Positions 1 through 6,208 of a DNA stretch of 6,806 nucleotides are shown in pieces (the stretch's first letter is position 1; every line of letters begins with the position of its first letter). Origin of the DNA: Phycisphaeraceae bacterium (lineage in GTDB: Bacteria > Planctomycetota > Phycisphaerae > Phycisphaerales > UBA1924); the NCBI GenBank assembly GCA_009827205.1, contig WUAK01000153.1:1-6806 (forward strand), in the 5' to 3' direction. The position numbers and the translations under genes are program-made. The notes under the pieces were generated by a model. The model worked only from the letters and a program-made list of their open reading frames with translations. It was not told where the DNA came from and did no database searches.

Positions 1-403
1 GGCAAAGAACTTGCGTTTCAAAGCGAAAGCGTTCGAGAGAGTGACGAGTCACCATCTGGGGCTTGATGACCTTGAGCGCGACGGTTCGTCTCGGCAGGCT
101 TTGTGTGGCTTTGTACACCACGCCCATGCCGCCTTCGCCGATCTTGTCGATGACCTCGTATGGACCGATCTGGGTCGGAGAGGGGATGACATCACTCAAG
201 CCGGAATGATCAGATAGAGGCTGGGTGTGATCGGAAATCTCTGAGGGAGACTCGAGGTGCTTTAAGAGCGATTCGACTTCCGAGCGGAGAGTCGCGTCTT
301 CAGCGCACGCCTTATCGAGGTAGCGATCGCGTTCGGCAGACGAGAGATCCGCTGCCTCGTCGAGGATCCTCTTAATCTCGGATTGGCGATCGGACTCGCT
401 CAC
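1..403 (-). CDS. Ser/Thr protein kinase, N-terminal part (runs off left edge)
   Basis: This is the first 134 codons of a eukaryotic-type Ser/Thr (Hanks-type) kinase, which transfers phosphate from ATP to protein Ser/Thr. Residues 79-134 open the kinase domain: IGPYEVIDKIGEGGMGVVYKA carries the glycine-rich ATP loop (G89, G91, G94, V96), and VALKVIK holds the ATP-anchoring lysine K111. The HRD and DFG motifs lie outside the window. Residues 1-78 form an acidic extension with the pattern LSSAERDRYLDKAC..D..LR.EVESLL, a preface I recognise from planctomycete kinases paired with ECF sigma factors. The start is the GTG at 403-401, which shares bases with the sigma stop (GTGA) and has GGAG seven bases upstream, so translation is probably coupled. 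Any membrane segment or sensor domain would be in the missing C-terminal part. The kinase identity is secure; the link to sigma control is inferred from gene order. Confidence 0.93.
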   Translation of the reverse strand, partial: MSESDRQSEIKRILDEAADLSSAERDRYLDKACAEDATLRSEVESLLKHLESPSEISDHTQPLSDHSGLSDVIPSPTQIGPYEVIDKIGEGGMGVVYKATQSLPRRTVALKVIKPQMVTRHSLERFRFETQVLC

Positions 404-990
404 TCGGCGTCTCCGCCTCCGAGCTCGCGCCTCATGAACGCCTTGGCGTATTTCCAGTCGCGCTGGACTGTGCGTGTGGTCACACCAAGCACCTCGGCAA
501 TCTGAGGCTCAGCCATACCGAGGAAGAAGCGGAACCGAACGACCTCAGCAGAGCGAGGATCGCTGTTCTCAAGTTTGGTGATGAGTTTGTCGAGAGCGAC
601 GACATCGCTGATGGGCGCATCCCCTGCGACCTGGATGTCATCCAGAGGAACGCGCTCACGGTCGCCGCCTCGTTTGAGCGCGTTGCGTCTGCGCGCGGCA
701 TCGATAAGGATCTCACGCATAGCACGGCTGAACGCGCCGTAGAGGTGCCGGCGATTCTCGAAGTCGACGTTCTCTTGCCCAAGCACCTTGAAGTACGCCT
801 CGCCAACAAGCGCTTCGGCATCGGGCGTCTGAGAGCCCACGTATCGCTTCTGATGCTCGGCTATATGCCGAAGAGTCTGGTAGACCGCGTCTACGAGCTT
901 GTCACGGGCTCCGGATTCGCCGACGCGAACCTTGTCGAGGAGTTGTGTCACGAAGTGGCCGTCTGAAGTGGGAGATTCGAAGTCTGCCAT
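400..990 (-). CDS. ECF-type RNA polymerase sigma factor (kinase-associated planctomycete family)
   Basis: A 196-residue sigma-70-like factor that would direct RNA polymerase to a specific promoter set. Region 2 spans about residues 25-110, with DAEALVGEAYFKVL in the region 2.2 position and HLYGAFSRAMREILIDAARRRNALKRGG, the basic signature typical of the Sigma70_ECF (TIGR02999-like) family of planctomycetes and acidobacteria. Region 4 (about 137-190) carries the helix-turn-helix EPQIAEVLGVTTRTVQRDW followed by a basic helix, expected to read the -35 element. The length is normal for the family. The ATG at 990 is preferred over an in-frame TTG at 996 because AGGAG (1003-999) lies eight bases before the ATG but only two before the TTG. 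No anti-sigma factor is visible next to it; the overlapping kinase gene is the likely partner. Family members usually have Thr where this protein has Glu59 (recalled, not computed). Confidence 0.94.
   Translation of the reverse strand: MADFESPTSDGHFVTQLLDKVRVGESGARDKLVDAVYQTLRHIAEHQKRYVGSQTPDAEALVGEAYFKVLGQENVDFENRRHLYGAFSRAMREILIDAARRRNALKRGGDRERVPLDDIQVAGDAPISDVVALDKLITKLENSDPRSAEVVRFRFFLGMAEPQIAEVLGVTTRTVQRDWKYAKAFMRRELGGGDAE
411..414 (-). promoter_or_regulatory. Ribosome binding site for the kinase gene
   Basis: GGAG on the minus strand lies seven bases before the GTG start of the kinase, inside the last codons of the sigma gene. It supports GTG at 403 as the start and fits coupled translation through the GTGA overlap. 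Confidence 0.55.
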
Positions 991-998
991 GCCCAAGG

Positions 999-1003
999 CT
1001 CCT
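999..1003 (-). promoter_or_regulatory. Ribosome binding site for the sigma factor
   Basis: AGGAG on the minus strand lies eight bases before ATG 990. It selects this ATG over the TTG two codons upstream. Confidence 0.65.
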
Positions 1004-1020
1004 GCTGGTTGTTGATCACA

Positions 1021-1033
1021 AGACCGCTGGTCT
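1021..1033 (-). repeat. Inverted repeat in the predicted sigma-gene leader
   Basis: AGACC-GCT-GGTCT is a perfect 5-bp inverted repeat with a three-base centre. It falls just downstream of the proposed minus-strand -10 element (ending at 1043), so it would sit at the very 5' end of the sigma transcript as a short hairpin, or act as a small operator. It is short enough to be chance. Confidence 0.3.
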
Positions 1034-1042
1034 CACACTGAG

Positions 1043-1071
1043 TATCCGCATTCTGGCGCGTGCCGCGACAA
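1043..1071 (-). promoter_or_regulatory. Putative ECF-type promoter for the sigma-kinase operon
   Basis: Read on the minus strand, TTGTCGCGGCAC (1071-1060) is followed by GGATA (1047-1043), with 16 bases between TTGTCGCG and GGATA. The identical arrangement occurs on the plus strand at 1167-1195. The expected transcription start is about 1036, giving a leader of roughly 46 nt before ATG 990. A -35 element containing TGTC and a spacer of about 16 resemble known ECF promoters (for example the TGTC-type -35 of the ECF41 group), and ECF factors often control their own genes. The promoter role is inferred from the matched pair and its placement. Confidence 0.5.
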
Positions 1072-1166
1072 CAGCGTTACTTACCCGAACCGAACCCGAT
1101 CGAGTCAGTTGATTTTACGAGGATTTGTCAAGATCATGGACCCATAGCTCCCCATTTCGTGGACAA

Positions 1167-1195
1167 TTGTCGCGTCACCAAGCCGTTCCCGGATA
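1167..1195 (+). promoter_or_regulatory. Putative ECF-type promoter for the giant secreted protein gene
   Basis: TTGTCGCGTCAC (1167-1178) is followed by GGATA (1191-1195), with 16 bases between TTGTCGCG and GGATA. The first block matches the minus-strand copy in 11 of 12 positions and the second in 5 of 5. The expected transcription start is about 1202, leaving roughly 41 nt before TTG 1243 or 23 nt before GTG 1225. The left block overlaps the perfect palindrome GACAATTGTC (1162-1171). If this is a promoter, the upstream GTG at 1060 cannot be the start in this transcript. Confidence 0.5.
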
Positions 1196-1231
1196 GCTTC
1201 GAGACAGCCGAGAAACGGTGGGGGGTGTTTC

Positions 1232-1237
1232 GGGAGG
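1232..1237 (+). promoter_or_regulatory. Ribosome binding site for the giant secreted protein
   Basis: GGGAGG lies five bases before the TTG at 1243. It is the best Shine-Dalgarno match upstream of the signal peptide: GTG 1060 has none, and GTG 1225 has only a weak purine run before it. It therefore decides the preferred start. Confidence 0.5.
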
Positions 1238-1242
1238 ACTTC

Positions 1243-1335
1243 TTGCGCGATCCAATAGCCAATAACCTGGTAGCGGTCCTGCTCTGGATCGTTTCTGGTT
1301 TGCTCACAGCGGGGTTCTCGAGCACCGTCTCCGCA
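1243..1335 (+). other. Sec signal peptide of the giant protein
   Basis: With the TTG 1243 start, the first 31 residues show a short polar N-region with Arg2, a hydrophobic core LVAVLLWIVSGLLTAGF, and a signal peptidase I site of the VSA|QDD type between codons at 1333 and 1336. From GTG 1060 the same core would be buried behind more than 60 polar residues, which is unusual for a signal peptide. Confidence 0.75.
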
Positions 1336-4300
1336 CAGGATGACTCCTTCGCGCCAGCTCCCACAATCACAAACTCGCTGCTCGGGGTCTCGTCTATACA
1401 ACTTGTCGATCTCGACGGCGACGGTGATCTCGACACGCTCGCTACCAACGGTAGCGGAAGCCAGCTTATCTGGTACGAGAGTGACGGCAACATTCGCACC
1501 GAGTTCACAAAGAGCCATGTCATCGACGGGAATATCCCCCATGCAATCTCGGCAACCGCCGCGGATGTTGATGACGATGGCGATCTGGACATCATCGCGA
1601 CATCGACAGCTGGTTCGGGCCAGGTCATCTGGTATCAGAATCAGGGCGGGCTGCCACCGGTGTTTACACCGATGTTGCTTGGCTCTGATAGCACGGGCGA
1701 CATTGGTGGTAGAGTCAACGCTGCGCGCGCAGCTGATCTAGACGGAGACACCGACACCGATGTGGTGGTGTCGTTCTATGTCAATCAGGTGCAGACGCAG
1801 GGGCACGTGGTATGGTTCGAGAATGACGGTGGTGTGAACCCGAGCTTCACCCGGAACCCGTTGCAGTCGGCAACCGGGACACTCGAGAACATCAGTGATA
1901 TCGAGATCGGAGATCTCGACGGCAACGGTTCACTCGATATCGCGGCTGTATCAGAAACTCCTGGCATTCTTTCTGGACGAAACCGTGTTGTATGGTGGGC
2001 CAACAACGGGGCTGCGAATCCATCATTCCAGATCAGTACGATCGACACGGGTTTGTCAGACCCGATCTCGCTTTCCCTCGCAGATATTGGCGGGAACGCA
2101 GCTCTAGACCTCGTCGTGGCAGCGCCCGGCAGCAACGCGGTAGCCGGGTTCATCAACAATGGTGCAGCAATACCTTCCTTTAACATCGCATTCAATCTGG
2201 TACTCAATGACCCGAGATCGGTTGAATGCACCGACATCGATATGGACGGTGATCAAGACATCGCGGTCGCGCTCGGAACCGACCTCGTGGCGACAATCTT
2301 CGAGAGCGATGGAGCATTCAATCCGGGGTACTCACAGAGGCAGTTGATTCCAGCGACCGCGTTCTGCAATGACATCGCGATCGGGGATATCGATGGGAAC
2401 GGGAAACTCGATCTCGCGCTCTCGTTCGCAGGAGCAGGCCGGATCGAGAGGTTGCAGCAGGTTACGCCTATCCAGAATCTCGACTCTGGCTCAGCGCACG
2501 CGACATTCGATCAAGCCGTGAATCAGGCAACCAACGGTGAGTCGTTGCTCATCGACAGCGATCGACTCACTCGAGATCCGATCATTGACCTATCTGGCAA
2601 AGGCCTGCAGCTTGTGAGTGACTCGGATTTTGTGCTTGGTGACCAGTCGGACATTCATCTCGCCGACGGGGCCTCAATCAATGCTCAGTCAGGCCAGCCG
2701 ATTGGGGTTGATGGGAATGTAGCTATCCCGTCGAACTCCGCGGTTACATTCGCGGGTGATGCCGGGATTGGACTGAGAACATCACTCGGTGTTCCGCAGA
2801 ATTCGTTCCTTCTTGCCGCGACTGACTTTGACTACAACGGCAGGCGTCGGTTCTCTCGCAATGTCATCGATGGCGATGCTTCGCTCGGAATGTTCGCAAA
2901 CCTCATAGGAAGACCGATTGCCGCCGAGCAGATTGCGCTTGGCGATGAGATCGGGTTCGCGGTCGTCGGAGATGAAGCGGGGGGACCAAATACAGCAAAC
3001 CCCGCGGCGTTAGCTGTGTTCGCAACCGATGCGGGTTCTCCCACTGGTTGGACTGGTTATCCGGTGGACAACTCTGATCCTGCAACGCACGGCCCTATCG
3101 CGGTAGGGGATCTGAACGGTGACGGCATCGAAGACATCGCAACGATTCGAAACTATCAGGGGATCGATCAGCTACGCATTCATCTCGGTCAGAATGCGCC
3201 GTTGCCTACATTTCTGACTACAACCGGCTTCACGGGACAATCGGCGCAGCACCTCGTCGCTGCGGACCTCGATTTCGACGGTGATCTCGATCTTGTGACC
3301 GGGCAGGGGTGGTTCCGAAACAACGGAGCCGCGGTCCCCGCGTTCGCATTTGTCAACTTCCCCGTGGTGGCTGCATTCGATTCATTCGGTGTCGTTGTGT
3401 CAGACTTCGATCTCGACGGCGCTCGTGATGTAATAGTCCACTGCGAGAAAGTCAACGCGTTAGGTGTTCGGATTGGGTACTCGCTCTACGTGCTTTGGAG
3501 CGATGCAAACCCGGCTCCTGGCTTTACCCCCATCCTCATTCAGGAACGTGATCTGGTTGCCAGCGGAGAATGCGATGGGATCACCGATTGCTACCCCGTC
3601 GTCAATATTGAGCTCGCTGGACTGAACACGCTCAGCCGTGAAGATCAGAATATCGATGGCTATACAGACTTCTTCATGAGCGAAGACGACGGGATCACCC
3701 TCTTTACGAACCTTGTCGATAGTCCGCCTGTGTTCACGCCAACGGGAGTCTCAAGCGACGCGAAGTACTGCAATGTCACTCCGGTCGATGCGGATGGGGA
3801 TCAAGACATCGATCTGTTCGCGGCTTCGCAGCGAGACTCGCGGGTAGACCTCTTCGAGAACACCGCTGGACAGCAGTACGAGCGGGGTCTCGCGGTAAGA
3901 CCGGTGCTGCGCGCGACCGATGTTGCCATACTCGATACAGACAGCGGGGGTGTGTCAAGGCTCGGCTTGATCGCGACAGGTTGCGATCGGGTTGAAATCG
4001 TTGACTATGATCAGCCATCGATATTGGCTGCTGGTCAGAATGCTCAAGTTGACGTGCTGGGCCAGTTTGTCATTGACAACGCAACAGTCTCGCTTAGCGA
4101 TTCGTTCATTTCATCAATTGCGACCCTGGTCGTCGCGCCAACGGGCCGGCTCGAAGGCAAAGGGACGATCTTTGCGAATGTTGAGAACGCTGGCGTAGTG
4201 AGCCCGAACGAAATTCTCGATATTGCGGGCTACTTGGCTCAGCGCAGCCCGTTGTTCCAGGACGAATTCGGCTCGATCGAGATCCGTCTCAACGACAAAT

Positions 4301-6009
4301 TCAACACTGATCTGATCCGTGTCGGGACCGTTGTTGGGTTGGGAGGCGGGTTGAATGTCAAATCGAGTCCCAACTTTGTGCCAGACCTGAGTCAGCCCTT
4401 CCAGGTGATTCTCGCAGATGACATTGATAACGCTACGCCGATCTTCGATGTCGTTTCCATGCCCAGAATCAACGTGATCGATCAGGGGCTGCCCGTGCCG
4501 GGTTCGCTGGTGCCTGAATACATCGATATACCCGGTGGTTCTATCGTGCAGCTGATCCCGTTGACTGTTCCGGAGTTGCTTCTCGGGCGGGACGATTTCT
4601 CCGCGATCGCGACACCTTCAGATGCAGTCGTTTTTGATATCACAGGCGGACCTGCGGGAGAGCCAGACGGGTTTGCAGATACCGTGATCGCGTACCCCCA
4701 AATTCCAAACCAAGCGCAGGGGGGAATCGCGGTATTCATTGGTGGGCCTGGTGCGAACAGCGACTTCGATTTCCAGTCGCTTCAGTTATTCACAGACGAG
4801 ATTGCGAACAGGCCGGTGGCGGTAGAAGCGGGGGACTTCGACGGTGATGGCAAGCCCGAGATCGCAATGGGCAACTCGCTCAACTTCAACGAGTCGTTCG
4901 TGTACATTCTTGAAGCAGACTCATCTCAGAGCATCCCGGTCACAGTCTCTCAGCTGCCACCTTTGGAGTTGAGGGCGGGGGGGCTAATCCAGGACATCGC
5001 GGTGGGCGACTTCATGCCGCAGGGACAGAGACCGAGGTTCGTTGGCGGTTCTCCCATCGGTCTTGTGGTGCTGACTGACTACGAGGATTCTGGAGTCGCG
5101 ACCGCGGCAGTCAGCACCGGGCCAAGCTGGGACAGCTGCGATGTCGATGTGTGTGACGACCCGGACAGCGTGGACCCGATCGATGTCGATGGTGCTGCGG
5201 CGACGCTTATCGAGGGCTACGTCGCGACTTCTAACGACGACGACAAGGTCGTCGTGGCATCGAACCCGTCTTCAAACCCTGGTGCGTTCATAGAAAACAG
5301 CTACGACGTCGGAGATGCGCCCACCGAGGTTCGGGCCGACGATCTTGATAACGACGGATTCGCTGACATCGTGGTCATCAATGAGGCCGACGGCACAGTT
5401 TCCGTGCTCCTAAACGTCCTCGATGGCGGCGCGGTAGGGGGGCGAAGCTTCAGCGACCAAATCGTGATCGACCTTCGCAACGACGTGTCCGATCCGGACC
5501 CCCTGCCGAGTTCCGTAGCGCTCGCGGACCTCGATGACGACGGCGACCTCGACATCGCGGTGGTCTCAACAAACAACGCTGACGAGCGGGTTGTGCGTCA
5601 ACTTCTGAATTTGTTTGTCGAGACCGGTGAAGTCGCGTTCAGCGATCCTGAGGATCTCCCTGAGCAGCCTGCCGGGGTGCCCCTGCTCGTTCGTGAAGGC
5701 GATCTCGAGGGCAACGCCGGTGCGACCGAGTTGAACGATGACCTGGTTGTTTACATCGATCCGAATGCCAGCCCGCTCCCACCCGCGATGATCATGGGCT
5801 TCTTCGAGCACACAACCATTACCTCGGACAGCAGCACGCCCTGCCTGCCCGACGTGAACGGCGACGGCATGCTCACCCCAACGGACTTCACCGCGTGGAT
5901 CAATGCCTTCAACAACAACCTGTCCGGCTGCGACCAGAACCAGGACGGCCTTTGCACTCCCACAGACTTCACGGCGTGGATCGCTAACTACAACGCCGGC
6001 TGCCCGTGA
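1243..6009 (+). CDS. Giant secreted FG-GAP/VCBS-repeat protein with C-terminal dockerin-like domain
   Basis: About 1,588 residues from TTG 1243; the frame stays open from GTG 1060 (1,649 residues). After a signal peptide come three groups of FG-GAP/VCBS blades with Ca-binding loops of the type DxDGDGDLDI. Group 1 has loops at nt 1408, 1564, 1735, 1912, 2083 (degenerate), 2233 and 2386, seven in all, as in a seven-bladed propeller. Group 2 has loops at 3109, 3265, 3403, 3643 and 3787. Group 3 has loops at 4834, 5341 and 5527 plus weaker ones near 4660 and 5700. Between groups 1 and 2 (about 2470-2830) is a beta-rich stretch; between 2 and 3 (about 4020-4560) is a segment resembling autotransporter beta-solenoid modules. 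The tail is a two-repeat dockerin-like domain. Such proteins are extracellular and adhesive or matrix-forming; no catalytic motif is visible and the ligand is unknown. Start alternatives are GTG 1225 and GTG 1060. Confidence 0.9.
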   Translation: MRDPIANNLVAVLLWIVSGLLTAGFSSTVSAQDDSFAPAPTITNSLLGVSSIQLVDLDGDGDLDTLATNGSGSQLIWYESDGNIRTEFTKSHVIDGNIPHAISATAADVDDDGDLDIIATSTAGSGQVIWYQNQGGLPPVFTPMLLGSDSTGDIGGRVNAARAADLDGDTDTDVVVSFYVNQVQTQGHVVWFENDGGVNPSFTRNPLQSATGTLENISDIEIGDLDGNGSLDIAAVSETPGILSGRNRVVWWANNGAANPSFQISTIDTGLSDPISLSLADIGGNAALDLVVAAPGSNAVAGFINNGAAIPSFNIAFNLVLNDPRSVECTDIDMDGDQDIAVALGTDLVATIFESDGAFNPGYSQRQLIPATAFCNDIAIGDIDGNGKLDLALSFAGAGRIERLQQVTPIQNLDSGSAHATFDQAVNQATNGESLLIDSDRLTRDPIIDLSGKGLQLVSDSDFVLGDQSDIHLADGASINAQSGQPIGVDGNVAIPSNSAVTFAGDAGIGLRTSLGVPQNSFLLAATDFDYNGRRRFSRNVIDGDASLGMFANLIGRPIAAEQIALGDEIGFAVVGDEAGGPNTANPAALAVFATDAGSPTGWTGYPVDNSDPATHGPIAVGDLNGDGIEDIATIRNYQGIDQLRIHLGQNAPLPTFLTTTGFTGQSAQHLVAADLDFDGDLDLVTGQGWFRNNGAAVPAFAFVNFPVVAAFDSFGVVVSDFDLDGARDVIVHCEKVNALGVRIGYSLYVLWSDANPAPGFTPILIQERDLVASGECDGITDCYPVVNIELAGLNTLSREDQNIDGYTDFFMSEDDGITLFTNLVDSPPVFTPTGVSSDAKYCNVTPVDADGDQDIDLFAASQRDSRVDLFENTAGQQYERGLAVRPVLRATDVAILDTDSGGVSRLGLIATGCDRVEIVDYDQPSILAAGQNAQVDVLGQFVIDNATVSLSDSFISSIATLVVAPTGRLEGKGTIFANVENAGVVSPNEILDIAGYLAQRSPLFQDEFGSIEIRLNDKFNTDLIRVGTVVGLGGGLNVKSSPNFVPDLSQPFQVILADDIDNATPIFDVVSMPRINVIDQGLPVPGSLVPEYIDIPGGSIVQLIPLTVPELLLGRDDFSAIATPSDAVVFDITGGPAGEPDGFADTVIAYPQIPNQAQGGIAVFIGGPGANSDFDFQSLQLFTDEIANRPVAVEAGDFDGDGKPEIAMGNSLNFNESFVYILEADSSQSIPVTVSQLPPLELRAGGLIQDIAVGDFMPQGQRPRFVGGSPIGLVVLTDYEDSGVATAAVSTGPSWDSCDVDVCDDPDSVDPIDVDGAAATLIEGYVATSNDDDKVVVASNPSSNPGAFIENSYDVGDAPTEVRADDLDNDGFADIVVINEADGTVSVLLNVLDGGAVGGRSFSDQIVIDLRNDVSDPDPLPSSVALADLDDDGDLDIAVVSTNNADERVVRQLLNLFVETGEVAFSDPEDLPEQPAGVPLLVREGDLEGNAGATELNDDLVVYIDPNASPLPPAMIMGFFEHTTITSDSSTPCLPDVNGDGMLTPTDFTAWINAFNNNLSGCDQNQDGLCTPTDFTAWIANYNAGCP
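4021..4560 (+). other. Autotransporter-like beta-solenoid segment within the giant protein
   Basis: This stretch breaks the FG-GAP pattern. It reads as short repeated strands around NATVSLSDSF, GRLEGKGTIFANVENAGVV, then IEIRLNDKFNTDLIRVG and GGGLNV. The order, a G-rich N-AG-V turn followed by I-I-L...DLI-V-G...GG-L-V, resembles the passenger-like beta-strand modules of autotransporters and large planctomycete surface proteins. It is probably a rigid spacer between the second and third propellers. The assignment is by pattern only. Confidence 0.5.
5842..6006 (+). other. C-terminal dockerin-like domain ending in Gly-Cys-Pro
   Basis: The last 55 residues hold two EF-hand-like loops, DVNGDGMLTPTD (from nt 5851) and DQNQDGLCTPTD (from 5932). 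In each, D/N/D/D occupies loop positions 1, 3, 5 and 12, and each is followed by FTAWI, so the two halves are duplicates. Cysteines flank the unit, at the start (CLPD), middle (GCDQ), second loop (GLCTP) and end (AGCP). The type I dockerin-like fold binds calcium. In Phycisphaerae this Cys-rich version caps many unrelated secreted proteins and probably serves for surface attachment or sorting, not for a cellulosome; that role is inferred. No cohesin is visible here. Confidence 0.85.
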
Positions 6010-6158
6010 TGGTCTCTGGGCTCGTGTAAACGAAAGTGCCTAAGCATAAAAAAGACCGATAATATATGTTATGTTAAACAGGATGTCCTCAGGAGCTCGT
6101 AAATGCGAATTCGCTGCAGCGACTGAGATCACCCGCCGACAAGCTTCGAGACTGCTGC

Positions 6159-6195
6159 AAACACAACACGCGGCGCCTCGACCTGTCGCCCCGCG
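6159..6195 (-). terminator. Possible weak terminator downstream of the DUF1080 gene
   Basis: On the minus strand, a GC-rich hairpin (6195-6169; stem of CGCGG/CCGCG plus CG/CG with a two-base bulge) is followed by the moderately T-rich run TGTTGTGTTT (6168-6159). It lies about 50 nt past the stop at 6243. The T-run is interrupted by G, so this is a weak candidate. Confidence 0.3.
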
Positions 6196-6208
6196 CCCTC
6201 CTCGCAGC

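Noticed and set aside
745..966. Plus-strand ORF of 73 codons opposite the sigma gene
   Set aside because: It is antisense to the conserved sigma region 2 and has no recognisable features.
1125..1153. Housekeeping-type promoter with TTGTCA at 1125-1130
   Set aside because: No acceptable -10 sequence lies 16-18 bases downstream (it reads C-rich there). The TTGTCGCG-GGATA pair is better supported.
1105..1542. Minus-strand ORF of 145 codons opposite the start of the giant gene
   Set aside because: It lies antisense to the signal peptide and first FG-GAP blades, which are clearly coding. No recognisable domain; the acidic repeats opposite leave few stops.
6011..6057. Terminator for the giant gene formed by GGTCT (6011-6015) pairing with AGACC (6053-6057)
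   Set aside because: The loop would be 37 bases and no T-run follows on the plus strand. The inner imperfect hairpin also lacks a T-run, so I do not call an intrinsic terminator here.
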